Source: Gammaproteobacteria bacterium (GTDB lineage Bacteria > Pseudomonadota > Gammaproteobacteria > Pseudomonadales > Azotimanducaceae). Taken from it: a stretch of DNA of 54,141 nt. The translations under genes and the position numbers were made by a program. The notes beneath the pieces were generated by a model that ran no database searches, was not told where the DNA came from, and saw only the letters and a list, made by a program, of their open reading frames with translations. Each line of letters starts with the position of its first letter. Positions within the stretch are counted from its first letter, which is position 1. Below, piece by piece: positions 25,535 through 34,743 of this stretch. Location of the stretch: the NCBI GenBank assembly GCA_026709365.1, contig JAPOTD010000042.1:1-54141 (forward strand), in the 5' to 3' direction.

Positions 25535-26143
25535 TCATAACCCGCCCCCACCAACCTTGACCCGCCCATCAACAAGGTCGGCGAGGGTGTCCACCACCAA
25601 CTGCCGCTCGGCGCGCTGGACCCGGGCCTCCACATCCTGGGCCCGATCGCCAGGCTCCACGGGCACCCGAACCTGGGCAAGGATCGGGCCGGTGTCGTAG
25701 TCCGCATCCACCAGATGCACGGTGGCGCCGGTCTCGGCATCGCCGGCGTCCACCACCGCCTGGTGTACTCGGCGGCCATGGAAGCCGCGCCCGCCATGCC
25801 TGGGGAGCAGCGCCGGATGGACGTTGAGAACTCGGCCTTGGAAGGCATCGAGCGTTCGCGGCCCCAGCTTCTTCATGTAGCCGGCGAGCAGCACCCAATC
25901 GGGCCGCGCCTGCCGCAATGCGGCGCAAATGGCCGCATCCAAGGCGCTTGGCTGCGGGTGGGTGCGGCCGCTGAGGTGCCGGAAGGCAATGCCAGCATCC
26001 CGTGCCCGGCGCAGGGCCATGGAACCGCTGTTGTTGCTGATGACCGCCGCCACTTCGGCATTCAGTTCGCCGCTGCCGCAGGCGTCCATCACGGCCTGGA
26101 GAATGGAGCCGCCGTGGGAGGCCAGCACGGCGAGGCGGATCAC
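25535..26143 (-). CDS. Phosphoribosylglycinamide formyltransferase-like protein (PurN family)
   Basis: A 202-aa protein with the formyltransferase catalytic set: Asn and His in NVHPALLPRHGG and Asp in HLVDADYDTGPIL. PurN transfers formyl from 10-formyl-tetrahydrofolate to GAR in purine synthesis. The N-terminal phosphate loop, usually SGxGSNLQ, reads SHGGSILQ here, so the binding site is altered. GTG 26143 (VIRLAVLASHGGS) is preferred because the 20 upstream residues lie before the first strand of the fold. No purM or other pur gene is adjacent. It is probably purN, but a formyltransferase for another substrate is not excluded. Confidence 0.75.
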   Translation of the reverse strand: MIRLAVLASHGGSILQAVMDACGSGELNAEVAAVISNNSGSMALRRARDAGIAFRHLSGRTHPQPSALDAAICAALRQARPDWVLLAGYMKKLGPRTLDAFQGRVLNVHPALLPRHGGRGFHGRRVHQAVVDAGDAETGATVHLVDADYDTGPILAQVRVPVEPGDRAQDVEARVQRAERQLVVDTLADLVDGRVKVGGGGL

Positions 26144-26204
26144 GCCGCAGCCTTGGATGGGGCATTGCGCCCACAAGCCGCCATGCCCCGCGCCAAACAG
26201 CACA

Positions 26205-27540
<1,336 letters not shown>

Positions 27541-27554
<14 letters not shown>

Positions 27555-28143
27555 GGCCCGCTCCTGACTCCCGTTCCGCAACGCCTTCCTCCGCAGTGGC
27601 TTCTTCCGCAGCGCCCTGCTCCGCAGCAGAGACAGCGCCGAGGAACAGCCAAGCCCAGACCCGCGACAAACGCGACAGGGCCGCCAACAGCAGCAACAGG
27701 AAGCCCAACGGCAGCATCGCCTTGATGGCCCAGCGGTAGGGCAGCCCTCCTGGGGATGAGGAGACCTCGCCGAAGGCGAAGCTGGCGCGCACGAACGGCA
27801 CGGAAAAGACCAGCACCACGACGATGAACGGCAGCAGCAGCAGCAGGATGCCGTACAACTCCACCCAAGCCGCCAAGGTGGGCGGGAAGCGCTCGTGCAG
27901 CACGTCCACCCGGATGTGGGCGTCGGCCTTGAGCGCATAGCCGAGCCCGAGCAAGAAGCCCGTGGCGTAGAGGTGCCACTGAACCTCCTCGAACTCGATG
28001 CGCCCCTCGCCGAAGACGTAGCGCAGCACCACGTTGACGACGATCACGGCGAGCAGCAGCATCCACAGCCAAGAGGCCCACTGGCCGATCCGCTCCAGCC
28101 ACGGATCGACAAGCCGGGAAAAGCGAGTGGCTGGAAGCTGCAT
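27541..28143 (-). CDS. dctQ: TRAP transporter small permease subunit (DctQ)
   Basis: A 200-aa membrane subunit with four helices and the DctQ signature (VNVVLRYVFGEGRIEFEEVQ, LGLGYALKADAHIRVDVL). It bridges the binding protein and DctM. ATG 28143 is chosen because the longer frame reads through the upstream gene. Its C-terminus is an unusual Ala/Glu-rich tail (about residues 175-195). It is separated by seven bases (all C) from the stop of dctP upstream. Confidence 0.9.
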
Positions 28144-28150
28144 GGGGGGG

Positions 28151-29272
28151 CTAAAAGTCCCTAGGCAGGTAGGCGCGGGCCTTCCAGTGGGCGTGGCTTG
28201 CACGGAAGCGCTGCTGGGACTCGAGGATGGCGGCGAAGTCCGCATCGTTGGCCGCCTCCTCCTCGAGCACTTCTCGGGTCACCCGCTCCAGCTCGCGCAG
28301 CACCTCGTCCGGCAGCGTGTGCGCCTCCACGCCCAATTCCGGGAAGCCGGCGATGACCTCGCCCTGCAAGGCCTCGCTGCGGGCGAGGTTGCGCAGCACC
28401 CCAGCCGTGCAGGCGGTTTCGATCAGCTTCCGGTCTGCGGGGGCGGTCTGGTTCCAAGCCCCCATGTTGACCACCAAGTGCGATGAGGTCGCCGGCTGGT
28501 GCCAGCCGGGGTAGTAGTTGTAGGAGGCCACCCGATTGAAGCCCAAGGACTGATCGACGATGGGCAGGGCGTACTCGGTGGCATCGATGGCGCCCTTTTC
28601 CAGCGCTTGGAAGATCTCGCCGCCGGGCAGCATGGTGACCGATGCACCGGCCCGCTCCATCACCTTGCCGCCGATGCCGGCAAAGCGGATCTTGAGCCCC
28701 CGCACGTCGTCGAGGCTGTCGATCGGCTCGCGAAACCAGCCAGCGGTTTCCGGGCCGGTCAGGCCGCAAAACAGGATGTGGATGTTCTGCTTGGCGTACA
28801 GGGCCTCGCCCAGCGCGCGGCCACCGCCTTCGAACCACCAGGCGGCGAACTCCCAAGGCTCCATGCCGAACGGCACCGCGGCGATCAGCGCCGCTGAGGG
28901 GACCCGCCCCTGGTCGTAGCCGAGCCAGGTGTAGCCCGCCTCCACCTTGCCCTCCCGCACCGCCTCGGTGATGGCCAGGGCCGGCACCACCTCGCCGGGC
29001 TCGAAGATGCGCAGGTCAACCGCGCCTGCCGAGGACGCGCGCAGCATGTCGGTGACGTAGATGGGGTTGTCGCCCAGCACCGGCATGGTGGTTTGGAAGG
29101 ACAGCGGCAAGCGCCATTGGATGCGGCGCGCCGTCGTCTCGGCGGCCTGTTCGCGGTCGGTGGCCCCCTCACCTCCAGGCGGACGGATGGCCAGCGAGGC
29201 CAGGCCGCCAACCAGGAAGGCCGCCAGCACGGCGACCAGCGCCGAGGCGTTGGTGATTCGGCTTCCGTTCAT
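28151..29272 (-). CDS. dctP: TRAP transporter substrate-binding protein (DctP, alpha-keto-acid/TakP-like)
   Basis: A 373-aa periplasmic binding protein with an N-terminal hydrophobic signal or anchor (residues about 10-29). DctP features include FGMEPWEFAAWWFEGGG, a core IRFAGIGGKVMERAGASVTM with the ligand-carboxylate Arg, LPGGEIFQALEKGAIDATEY and NYYPGWHQP. The last two resemble the TakP branch that binds alpha-keto acids or related carboxylates, so a monocarboxylate ligand is likely. It is the first gene of the dctP-dctQ-dctM set. Confidence 0.9.
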   Translation of the reverse strand: MNGSRITNASALVAVLAAFLVGGLASLAIRPPGGEGATDREQAAETTARRIQWRLPLSFQTTMPVLGDNPIYVTDMLRASSAGAVDLRIFEPGEVVPALAITEAVREGKVEAGYTWLGYDQGRVPSAALIAAVPFGMEPWEFAAWWFEGGGRALGEALYAKQNIHILFCGLTGPETAGWFREPIDSLDDVRGLKIRFAGIGGKVMERAGASVTMLPGGEIFQALEKGAIDATEYALPIVDQSLGFNRVASYNYYPGWHQPATSSHLVVNMGAWNQTAPADRKLIETACTAGVLRNLARSEALQGEVIAGFPELGVEAHTLPDEVLRELERVTREVLEEEAANDADFAAILESQQRFRASHAHWKARAYLPRDF

Positions 29273-29303
29273 GGCTAGGCATCCATCTCATTTCGAGAGC
29301 GCA

Positions 29304-29705
29304 TTAAGCCGCCTCGAGTTCCGCGAGGGGAATGTCCATGGCCCGAGCGACCGCGATCATGCGCCTGTCGTAACTGGCAAGCGCAACCCGCTGGCCGTGC
29401 TCGACCAAGTAGGCGCATGATGCCAGATGGAGCGCATCAAGCGTCCGCAAGGGCATTGAGCCGGGAAAGGCATCGAGCGCTCGGGCGAGGACGGTGGGGA
29501 CGAGTTCCAGCAGGGCAACGCGCCCAATCAGCCAGCGCGCGGCCTCGCCGTGGGACTCGGCGAGTCCGCGCGCACGCAGCGGCGTCCACAGTTCATAGGC
29601 AAGCAGGCGACTGGAAACCAAGGTCTGGTTCCAGAGCGAGTCCGCAGGCCGACGGTCCTCGGCCAGGAGCTGCGCCAGAGCTACGGAGGTATCAAGGTAG
29701 ATCAC
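29304..29705 (-). CDS. PIN-domain ribonuclease toxin (VapC-like)
   Basis: A 133-aa PIN nuclease. The acidic cluster is complete by eye: Asp5 in YLDTS, Glu near residue 38 in AYELWTP, Asp in TLDALHLA, and Asp in SYDRRM. VapC toxins cut tRNA or rRNA and are blocked by a co-encoded antitoxin. Its ATG overlaps the antitoxin TGA by four bases (ATGA), the classic coupled arrangement. Confidence 0.92.
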   Translation of the reverse strand: MIYLDTSVALAQLLAEDRRPADSLWNQTLVSSRLLAYELWTPLRARGLAESHGEAARWLIGRVALLELVPTVLARALDAFPGSMPLRTLDALHLASCAYLVEHGQRVALASYDRRMIAVARAMDIPLAELEAA

Positions 29706-29995
29706 CCATCGCTCCGATGCTCGTCAAGCTCCGCGAGCAACTCCTGCAGGCTGGCGACGGGCGTTGGGCGCGGCGGGGGCCCGGAAGCCGCCAGCGCCGG
29801 GGGGTTCAGCACGCCCGATCGCACCGCTTCGGCCAGGAATGCATCGGCGAGGAGCGGGCTGCGGGCCTCCCGGAGCGGACCCAGCTCCGCCACCACCCGG
29901 TCGCGATCCGTCACCAGCACCGTCTCACCGGACGCAGCCAGCCGGACGTACTCGCTCAACCGACTGTTCAACGCCTTGATTCCAACGGATCGCAT
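29702..29995 (-). CDS. Phd/YefM-type antitoxin
   Basis: A 97-aa protein with the Phd/YefM N-terminal DNA-binding fold (VGIKALNSRLSEYVRLAASG, ETVLVTDRDRVVAEL) and a Pro/Ala-rich, then acidic, C-terminal toxin-binding tail. ATG 29995 (MRSVGIKALN) is preferred over an in-frame TTG 21 bases upstream, because the likely promoter places the transcript start at or next to this ATG. Such antitoxins repress their own operon; an inverted repeat lies inside the promoter. Confidence 0.9.
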   Translation of the reverse strand: MRSVGIKALNSRLSEYVRLAASGETVLVTDRDRVVAELGPLREARSPLLADAFLAEAVRSGVLNPPALAASGPPPRPTPVASLQELLAELDEHRSDG

Positions 29996-30002
29996 GGGCC
30001 AA

Positions 30003-30031
30003 AAAGTAGCGACCAATGGCTACCTTGTCAA
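30003..30031 (-). promoter_or_regulatory. Promoter and operator of the toxin-antitoxin operon
   Basis: On the minus strand, TTGACA (30031-30026) is followed after exactly 17 bases by TACTTT (30008-30003). Transcription from it would begin about seven bases later, at or next to the antitoxin ATG (29995), implying a leaderless mRNA. GTAGC (30006-30010) and GCTAC (30019-30023) form an inverted repeat spanning spacer and -10, as expected for an autorepressor site. Confidence 0.6.
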
Positions 30032-30052
30032 TTCAGATAAATCGGGTAAAGT
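30025..30052 (+). promoter_or_regulatory. Sigma70-like promoter of the pnt operon
   Basis: On the plus strand, TTGTCA (30025-30030) and TAAAGT (30047-30052) are 16 bases apart. The predicted start near 30059 gives a leader of about 50 nt before pntA ATG 30112, and excludes the earlier in-frame start codon at 30016. The -35 overlaps that of the divergent toxin-antitoxin promoter, so the two may compete. Confidence 0.55.
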
Positions 30053-30111
30053 CGCCCTCGCCCGCAAACACAGCGTGGCCTCAACAGCAACCGGGAAACC
30101 AAAGGCAAACC

Positions 30112-31263
30112 ATGCAAATCGGCGCACCCAAGGAAACTTGGCCCGGCGAGCTGCGCGCGGCCTTGACGCCCGCCGCGGTCAGGAAACTGAAGTCGGCCGG
30201 CTTTGAGGTCGCCGTCGAGGCCGGCATCGGCGCCGCCGCTGGCTACCTCGACCCCGACTACGCCGACGCCGGCGCGGCGGTGTCGGGCGATAGGGCAGGC
30301 CTGCTGGGCGCATCCGACATCGTGCTGCGGGTGCGCAAGCCCGCTGCGGACGAGTTGGCGCTGCTCAAGTCCGGCGCGCTGCACATCAGCTTCCTTGACG
30401 CCTTCAACGAGCGCGCGCTCGTCGAGGGCCTCGCGGCGCGGGGCGTCACCGCCATCTCCATGGAGATGATTCCACGCACCACCACCGCGCAGAAGCTCGA
30501 TGCGCTGTCCTCCCAGGCGAGCTTGGCCGGCTACGTCACCGTCATCCTCGCCGCCGCCCACAGCCGCAAGATCTTCCCAATGATGATGACGCCGGCGGGC
30601 ACCATCGCCCCAAGCCGGGTGTTCGTCATCGGCGCCGGGGTGGCCGGCCTGCAGGCCATCGCCACCGCCAAGCGGCTCGGCGCCCGCGTGGAGGCCTTCG
30701 ACACGCGGCCCGTGGTGGCCGAGCAGGTGCGCTCCCTGGGCGCCAAGTTCGTCGAAATCGACTTGGGCGAGATCGGCCAGACCGAGCAGGGCTACGCCAA
30801 GGAACTGACCCCCGAGCAGCTAGACAGGCAGCGCGAGGGCCAGAAGCGGATCATCGCCCAATCCGACGTGGTGATCACCACCGCCCAGGTCTTCGGCCGT
30901 CCGGCGCCGCGCATCGTCACCGCCGACATGGTCGCCGGCATGGCGCCGGGCAGCGTGGTGATCGATATGGCGGCCGAGAGCGGCGGCAACGTGGAGGGGT
31001 CGGTGCCCAACGAGGTGGTCGATGCCGGCGGCGTCAAGATCGTGGGCCTCGGCAACCTGCCCTCGGAGGTCTGCCGGCACGCCAGCGACATGTACGCCGC
31101 CAACCTGGCCAACCTGCTCGGCGAGTTCTGGGATGCCGAGAACGGGGCGCTGAATCTCGACCGGGACAATGAAATCGCCGCCGGTTGCGTCATCACCCAA
31201 GGCGGCGGCATCGTCAATGCGGCCATCCAGAGCCTCTACGGGAACGTTCAGAACAGCGAATAG
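30112..31263 (+). CDS. pntA: NAD(P) transhydrogenase subunit alpha, part 1
   Basis: A 383-aa NAD(H)-binding domain I of proton-translocating transhydrogenase, which reduces NADP+ with NADH at the inner membrane. The start at MQIGAPKETWPGE is supported by AAAGG and family length. It shows KETWPGELRAALTP, the catalytic-face motif around MEMIPRTTTAQKLDALSSQA and the nucleotide fold VFVIGAGVAGLQAIATAKRLGA. As in alphaproteobacteria and some others, the alpha chain is split: the membrane part is the separate next gene, 71 bp downstream. Confidence 0.93.
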   Translation: MQIGAPKETWPGELRAALTPAAVRKLKSAGFEVAVEAGIGAAAGYLDPDYADAGAAVSGDRAGLLGASDIVLRVRKPAADELALLKSGALHISFLDAFNERALVEGLAARGVTAISMEMIPRTTTAQKLDALSSQASLAGYVTVILAAAHSRKIFPMMMTPAGTIAPSRVFVIGAGVAGLQAIATAKRLGARVEAFDTRPVVAEQVRSLGAKFVEIDLGEIGQTEQGYAKELTPEQLDRQREGQKRIIAQSDVVITTAQVFGRPAPRIVTADMVAGMAPGSVVIDMAAESGGNVEGSVPNEVVDAGGVKIVGLGNLPSEVCRHASDMYAANLANLLGEFWDAENGALNLDRDNEIAAGCVITQGGGIVNAAIQSLYGNVQNSE

Positions 31264-31264
31264 A

Positions 31265-31320
31265 AAACGAATCGAGTCCTAAACGAATCGAGTCCTAAAC
31301 GAATCGAGTCCTAAACGAAT
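31265..31320 (+). repeat. 3.5 tandem copies of a 16-bp repeat
   Basis: AAACGAATCGAGTCCT is repeated perfectly at 31265-31280, 31281-31296 and 31297-31312, with a half copy AAACGAAT at 31313-31320. The array fills the gap between pntA part 1 and part 2, and the next gene's AGGAG follows directly. The unit is not a multiple of three and is outside genes. Copy number could vary by slippage and change spacing between coupled genes. Confidence 0.95.
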
Positions 31321-31334
31321 ATAGGAGCCCGACT

Positions 31335-31652
31335 ATGGAAGCGGTGTTTCTCGCCTTTGTGTTGATGCTGTCCATCTTCCTGGGCTTCGAACTGATCTCC
31401 AAGGTGCCCGCCACGCTGCACACGCCGCTGATGTCCGGCGCCAACGCCATCTCCGGGATCACCTTGGTCGGCGCGCTGACCTCGGCGGGTGCCGGCATTG
31501 AGGCGATGGCCACCATTCTTGGCGCCGCCGCAGTGGCGTTCGCCACCGTAAACGTGGTCGGCGGCTACCTGGTCACCAACCGGATGCTCAGCATGTTCCG
31601 CAAGAAGGAGGGTCCGCCCCCATCGACAGGCCGGCCGGGAGCATCCGCGTGA
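31335..31652 (+). CDS. NAD(P) transhydrogenase subunit alpha, part 2 (membrane segment)
   Basis: A 105-aa membrane protein with three to four helices, equal to the N-terminal membrane part of domain II (GFELISKVPATLHTPLMSGANAISGITLVGA). The HTPLMSGANAISG stretch is the family's conserved signature. AGGAG lies seven bases upstream of ATG. Its stop overlaps the pntB GTG start by four bases (GTGA). Confidence 0.93.
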   Translation: MEAVFLAFVLMLSIFLGFELISKVPATLHTPLMSGANAISGITLVGALTSAGAGIEAMATILGAAAVAFATVNVVGGYLVTNRMLSMFRKKEGPPPSTGRPGASA

Positions 31653-33010
31653 GCGCCGAGTTGATCAACGTCTGCTACATCGCCGCAGCGGCGCTGTTCG
31701 TCCTTGGCCTAAAGCAGCTCGGCTCGCCCGCCACTGCGGTGCGCGGCAACCTGCTGTCGGCCACGGGCATGCTCATTGCCATCGTGGTCACGCTGTTTTC
31801 CAAGGGCATCCTGGAGTTCCAGTGGATCTTGGTGGCCGCCGCCGTGGGCGCGCTGATTGGCGCGGTGGCGGCGCAGAAGGTGGCCATGACCGCCATGCCG
31901 GAGATGGTGGCGCTGTTCAACGGCTCCGGGGGCGTGGCCAGCCTGCTGGTCGGCTGGGCGGCGCTGTACAACGACGGCAACACCACCTTCACCTACATCA
32001 CCATCCTGCTGTCGGTGCTCATCGGCGGGGTCACCTTTTCCGGCAGCATCATTGCCTGGGGCAAGCTCTCCGAAGTGATGACCAGCCGCGCTGTGGTGTT
32101 CGGTGCGCAGCGGGCCGTCAACGCCTTGATCCTGATCGCCCTCATCGCCTGTGGCGTGATGTTCTGCTTGGAGCCCGCCCTGGACTCGCCCTACCTCTAC
32201 GCCATGCTCGCCCTGAGCCTGCTGTTTGGGGTGATGGCGGTCATGCCCATCGGCGGCGCGGACATGCCAGTGGTGATTTCGCTGCTCAACTCCTACTCCG
32301 GCTTGGCGGCCTGCGCGGCCGGCTTCGCCATCGGCAACAACATCCTCATCGTCGCCGGCTCCCTGGTCGGCGCCGCCGGGATCATCCTCACCAACATCAT
32401 GTGCAAGGCCATGAACCGCTCGTTGGCCAACGTGCTGTTCTCCGGGTTCGGCGCCGTGAAGACCGCCAGCAAGGTGGAGGGCGAGGTCAAGCCAATCTCC
32501 GCCGAGGACGCCTTCCTGATCCTTGAGGCGGCATCCTCGGTGGCCTTCGTGCCGGGCTACGGCATGGCCGTGGCCCAGGCGCAGCACGTGGTGCGGGAGT
32601 TGGGGGAGCTGCTGGAGGGCAACGGGGCCGAGGTGTCCTACGCCATCCATCCGGTTGCCGGGCGCATGCCGGGGCACATGAACGTGCTTCTTGCGGAAGC
32701 CAACGTCCCCTACGACCAACTCATCGAAATGGACGACATCAACCCGCGCATCGGCAACATCGACGTGGCCGTGGTGATCGGCGCCAACGACGTGGTCAAC
32801 CCAGCAGCGCGGGAGGATGAGCACAGTCCTATTTACGGCATGCCGATCATCAACGTGGACCAGGCCCGCACCGTTTTCGTGCTCAAGCGCTCGATGGCCT
32901 CCGGCTTCGCCGGGGTGGACAACCCGCTGTTCTTCGGAGACAACACGCGCATGCTGTTTGGCGACGCCAAGGCCTCCATCTCAGCGGTGGTGGGCGAATT
33001 TAAGGGTTAG
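31649..33010 (+). CDS. pntB: NAD(P) transhydrogenase subunit beta
   Basis: A 453-aa subunit with about eight or nine helices forming the proton channel with part 2, then the NADP(H)-binding domain III (FVPGYGMAVAQAQHVVRELG, AIHPVAGRMPGHMNVLLAEA, VVIGANDVVNP). GTG start coupled to the previous gene. The complex should supply NADPH from the proton gradient. The stop is one base from the convergent MarR gene, leaving no room for a separate terminator. Confidence 0.94.
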   Translation: MSAELINVCYIAAAALFVLGLKQLGSPATAVRGNLLSATGMLIAIVVTLFSKGILEFQWILVAAAVGALIGAVAAQKVAMTAMPEMVALFNGSGGVASLLVGWAALYNDGNTTFTYITILLSVLIGGVTFSGSIIAWGKLSEVMTSRAVVFGAQRAVNALILIALIACGVMFCLEPALDSPYLYAMLALSLLFGVMAVMPIGGADMPVVISLLNSYSGLAACAAGFAIGNNILIVAGSLVGAAGIILTNIMCKAMNRSLANVLFSGFGAVKTASKVEGEVKPISAEDAFLILEAASSVAFVPGYGMAVAQAQHVVRELGELLEGNGAEVSYAIHPVAGRMPGHMNVLLAEANVPYDQLIEMDDINPRIGNIDVAVVIGANDVVNPAAREDEHSPIYGMPIINVDQARTVFVLKRSMASGFAGVDNPLFFGDNTRMLFGDAKASISAVVGEFKG

Positions 33011-33011
33011 G

Positions 33012-33521
33012 CTAATCCAGCGGCAGCGGGCGGGCACGGGCCGAGTCCGGCTGCCCGCCGATCACGGTTCCCCAGTCCGTGTCGAGCACCCGCCAAAGAT
33101 TGCTGATGGCGCGGGCGCCCAGTCGCATGGTCAGGATCTCTTCGGTGCCGCGCAGGGCTTGCTGCGCACTGCGCATCATTCTCAGCCCCTCGTCCGTGAA
33201 GACGATCCGGTTGGCGCGCCGATCAAACGGGTCGGGCATTTGGGTGACGATGCCGTCCTTGCGCAGCTCGTTGATCTGCAATTGAATGGCTTGACGGGAA
33301 ACCCCTAGGGCGCGCGCCAAGGACGCACCCCGGGTGATGCCGTTGGACAAATTGACGAGGATCATCCTCTGAGTTCGGGTGCGGGGTTCGTAGCCACCTT
33401 CCCGCATGCCGTTGAGCAGACTGTCGTCCATCCAGCGGTAGGCCCGCAGAAGGCCCAGTATCAGTAGGCCATCCGGATTGGCCTCTGCTCTTTCTTCGGC
33501 TATGACTCGATCGATTTTCAC
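33012..33521 (-). CDS. MarR family transcriptional regulator
   Basis: A 169-aa winged-helix protein. The helix-turn-helix is in ITRGASLARALGVSRQAIQLQINELRK and the wing in VTQMPDPFDRRANRIVFTDEGLRMM. MarR proteins are usually ligand-released repressors of adjacent divergent genes. This gene is divergent from the CoxG/S/L/M set with a 263-bp control region that contains a perfect palindrome (33637-33649). Confidence 0.87.
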   Translation of the reverse strand: MKIDRVIAEERAEANPDGLLILGLLRAYRWMDDSLLNGMREGGYEPRTRTQRMILVNLSNGITRGASLARALGVSRQAIQLQINELRKDGIVTQMPDPFDRRANRIVFTDEGLRMMRSAQQALRGTEEILTMRLGARAISNLWRVLDTDWGTVIGGQPDSARARPLPLD

Positions 33522-33636
33522 AAGCTGCTCCCCAAAAACGCGACGGAGACGGGAACGACGCCGACCGCCAGCGATCGATTCCCGACGTCAAACCCAGAGC
33601 CCATCGCCACAGTTCGATTAAGGTTCAATGCACCGA

Positions 33637-33649
33637 AGTATTGCATACT
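33637..33649. promoter_or_regulatory. Putative MarR operator palindrome
   Basis: AGTAT-TGC-ATACT is a perfect 13-bp inverted repeat in the 263-bp divergent control region between the MarR gene and the CoxG gene, about 136 bp before CoxG. The size suits a MarR-family site. Nothing else gene-like is visible in 33522-33784. Confidence 0.4.
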
Positions 33650-33784
33650 CAAGATTCCTGTCAAAGCCCCCGTAACTCAACCCGGCAACCAAAGAGCGCC
33701 CGGTTGGACTTGGGTGCCCGCAAGTTGTACCTTGGCTACCTGATTCCGGGCGTGGCCAAAACCGGCCGCCAAAGCGGGGACGGC

Positions 33785-34261
33785 ATGGAGCAATCCGGCG
33801 AACATCGAATCCCGGCGGACCGCGCAACTGTGTGGCGTTCGCTGAACGATCCTGCCGTGCTGGCCCGCTGCATCGACGGCTGCCAGTCCATGGAGCGGCT
33901 CGCTGATAACCGCTTCGCCGCCACGGTCAAGGCGCGGATCGGCCCGGTTCGGGCCACCTTCGACGTCGCTCTGACCCTTGCCCGGATGCGTCCCCCCGAA
34001 AGCTACGTGCTGGAGGCTGAAGTCAAGGGCAAGGCCGCCGGCTTCGGCAAGGGGTCGGCCGAGGTCGCCCTTGCGGACGCCGGGGACGGCGCCACCCTGC
34101 TGAGCTACCGCGTCGTCGGGCGGGTCGGCGGAAAGTTGGCGCAGATCGGTGCCCGCCTGATCAACGGCGCCGCCCGCAAGATGGCGGACGACTTCTTCTC
34201 CGCCTTTCACGAAGCGGTCGATCCGGCGAGGAGCCGGACACCGGCAACGAACCCACCATAG
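33785..34261 (+). CDS. CoxG/SRPBCC family carbon monoxide dehydrogenase accessory-like protein
   Basis: A 158-aa SRPBCC-fold protein of the CoxG branch: [27 protein letters not shown] at the start, [14 protein letters not shown], and [20 protein letters not shown]. CoxG is associated with maturation or membrane attachment of CO-dehydrogenase-type molybdenum hydroxylases. ATG 33785 is chosen because the frame before it (from 33641) lacks family similarity and lies in the control region. It is nine bases from the CoxS-type gene. Confidence 0.85.
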   Translation: MEQSGEHRIPADRATVWRSLNDPAVLARCIDGCQSMERLADNRFAATVKARIGPVRATFDVALTLARMRPPESYVLEAEVKGKAAGFGKGSAEVALADAGDGATLLSYRVVGRVGGKLAQIGARLINGAARKMADDFFSAFHEAVDPARSRTPATNPP

Positions 34262-34269
34262 GAAGCCCC

Positions 34270-34739
<470 letters not shown>

Positions 34740-34743
<4 letters not shown>

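Noticed and set aside
27555-27938. Long N-terminal extension of DctM
   Set aside because: It runs through dctQ in another frame and encodes Cys/Trp/Arg-rich shadow sequence; GTG 27554 has a good ribosome-binding site.
31265-31320. Tandem repeat as a possible CRISPR
   Set aside because: Units abut without spacers and no cas gene is present; no CRISPR array was seen anywhere in the window.
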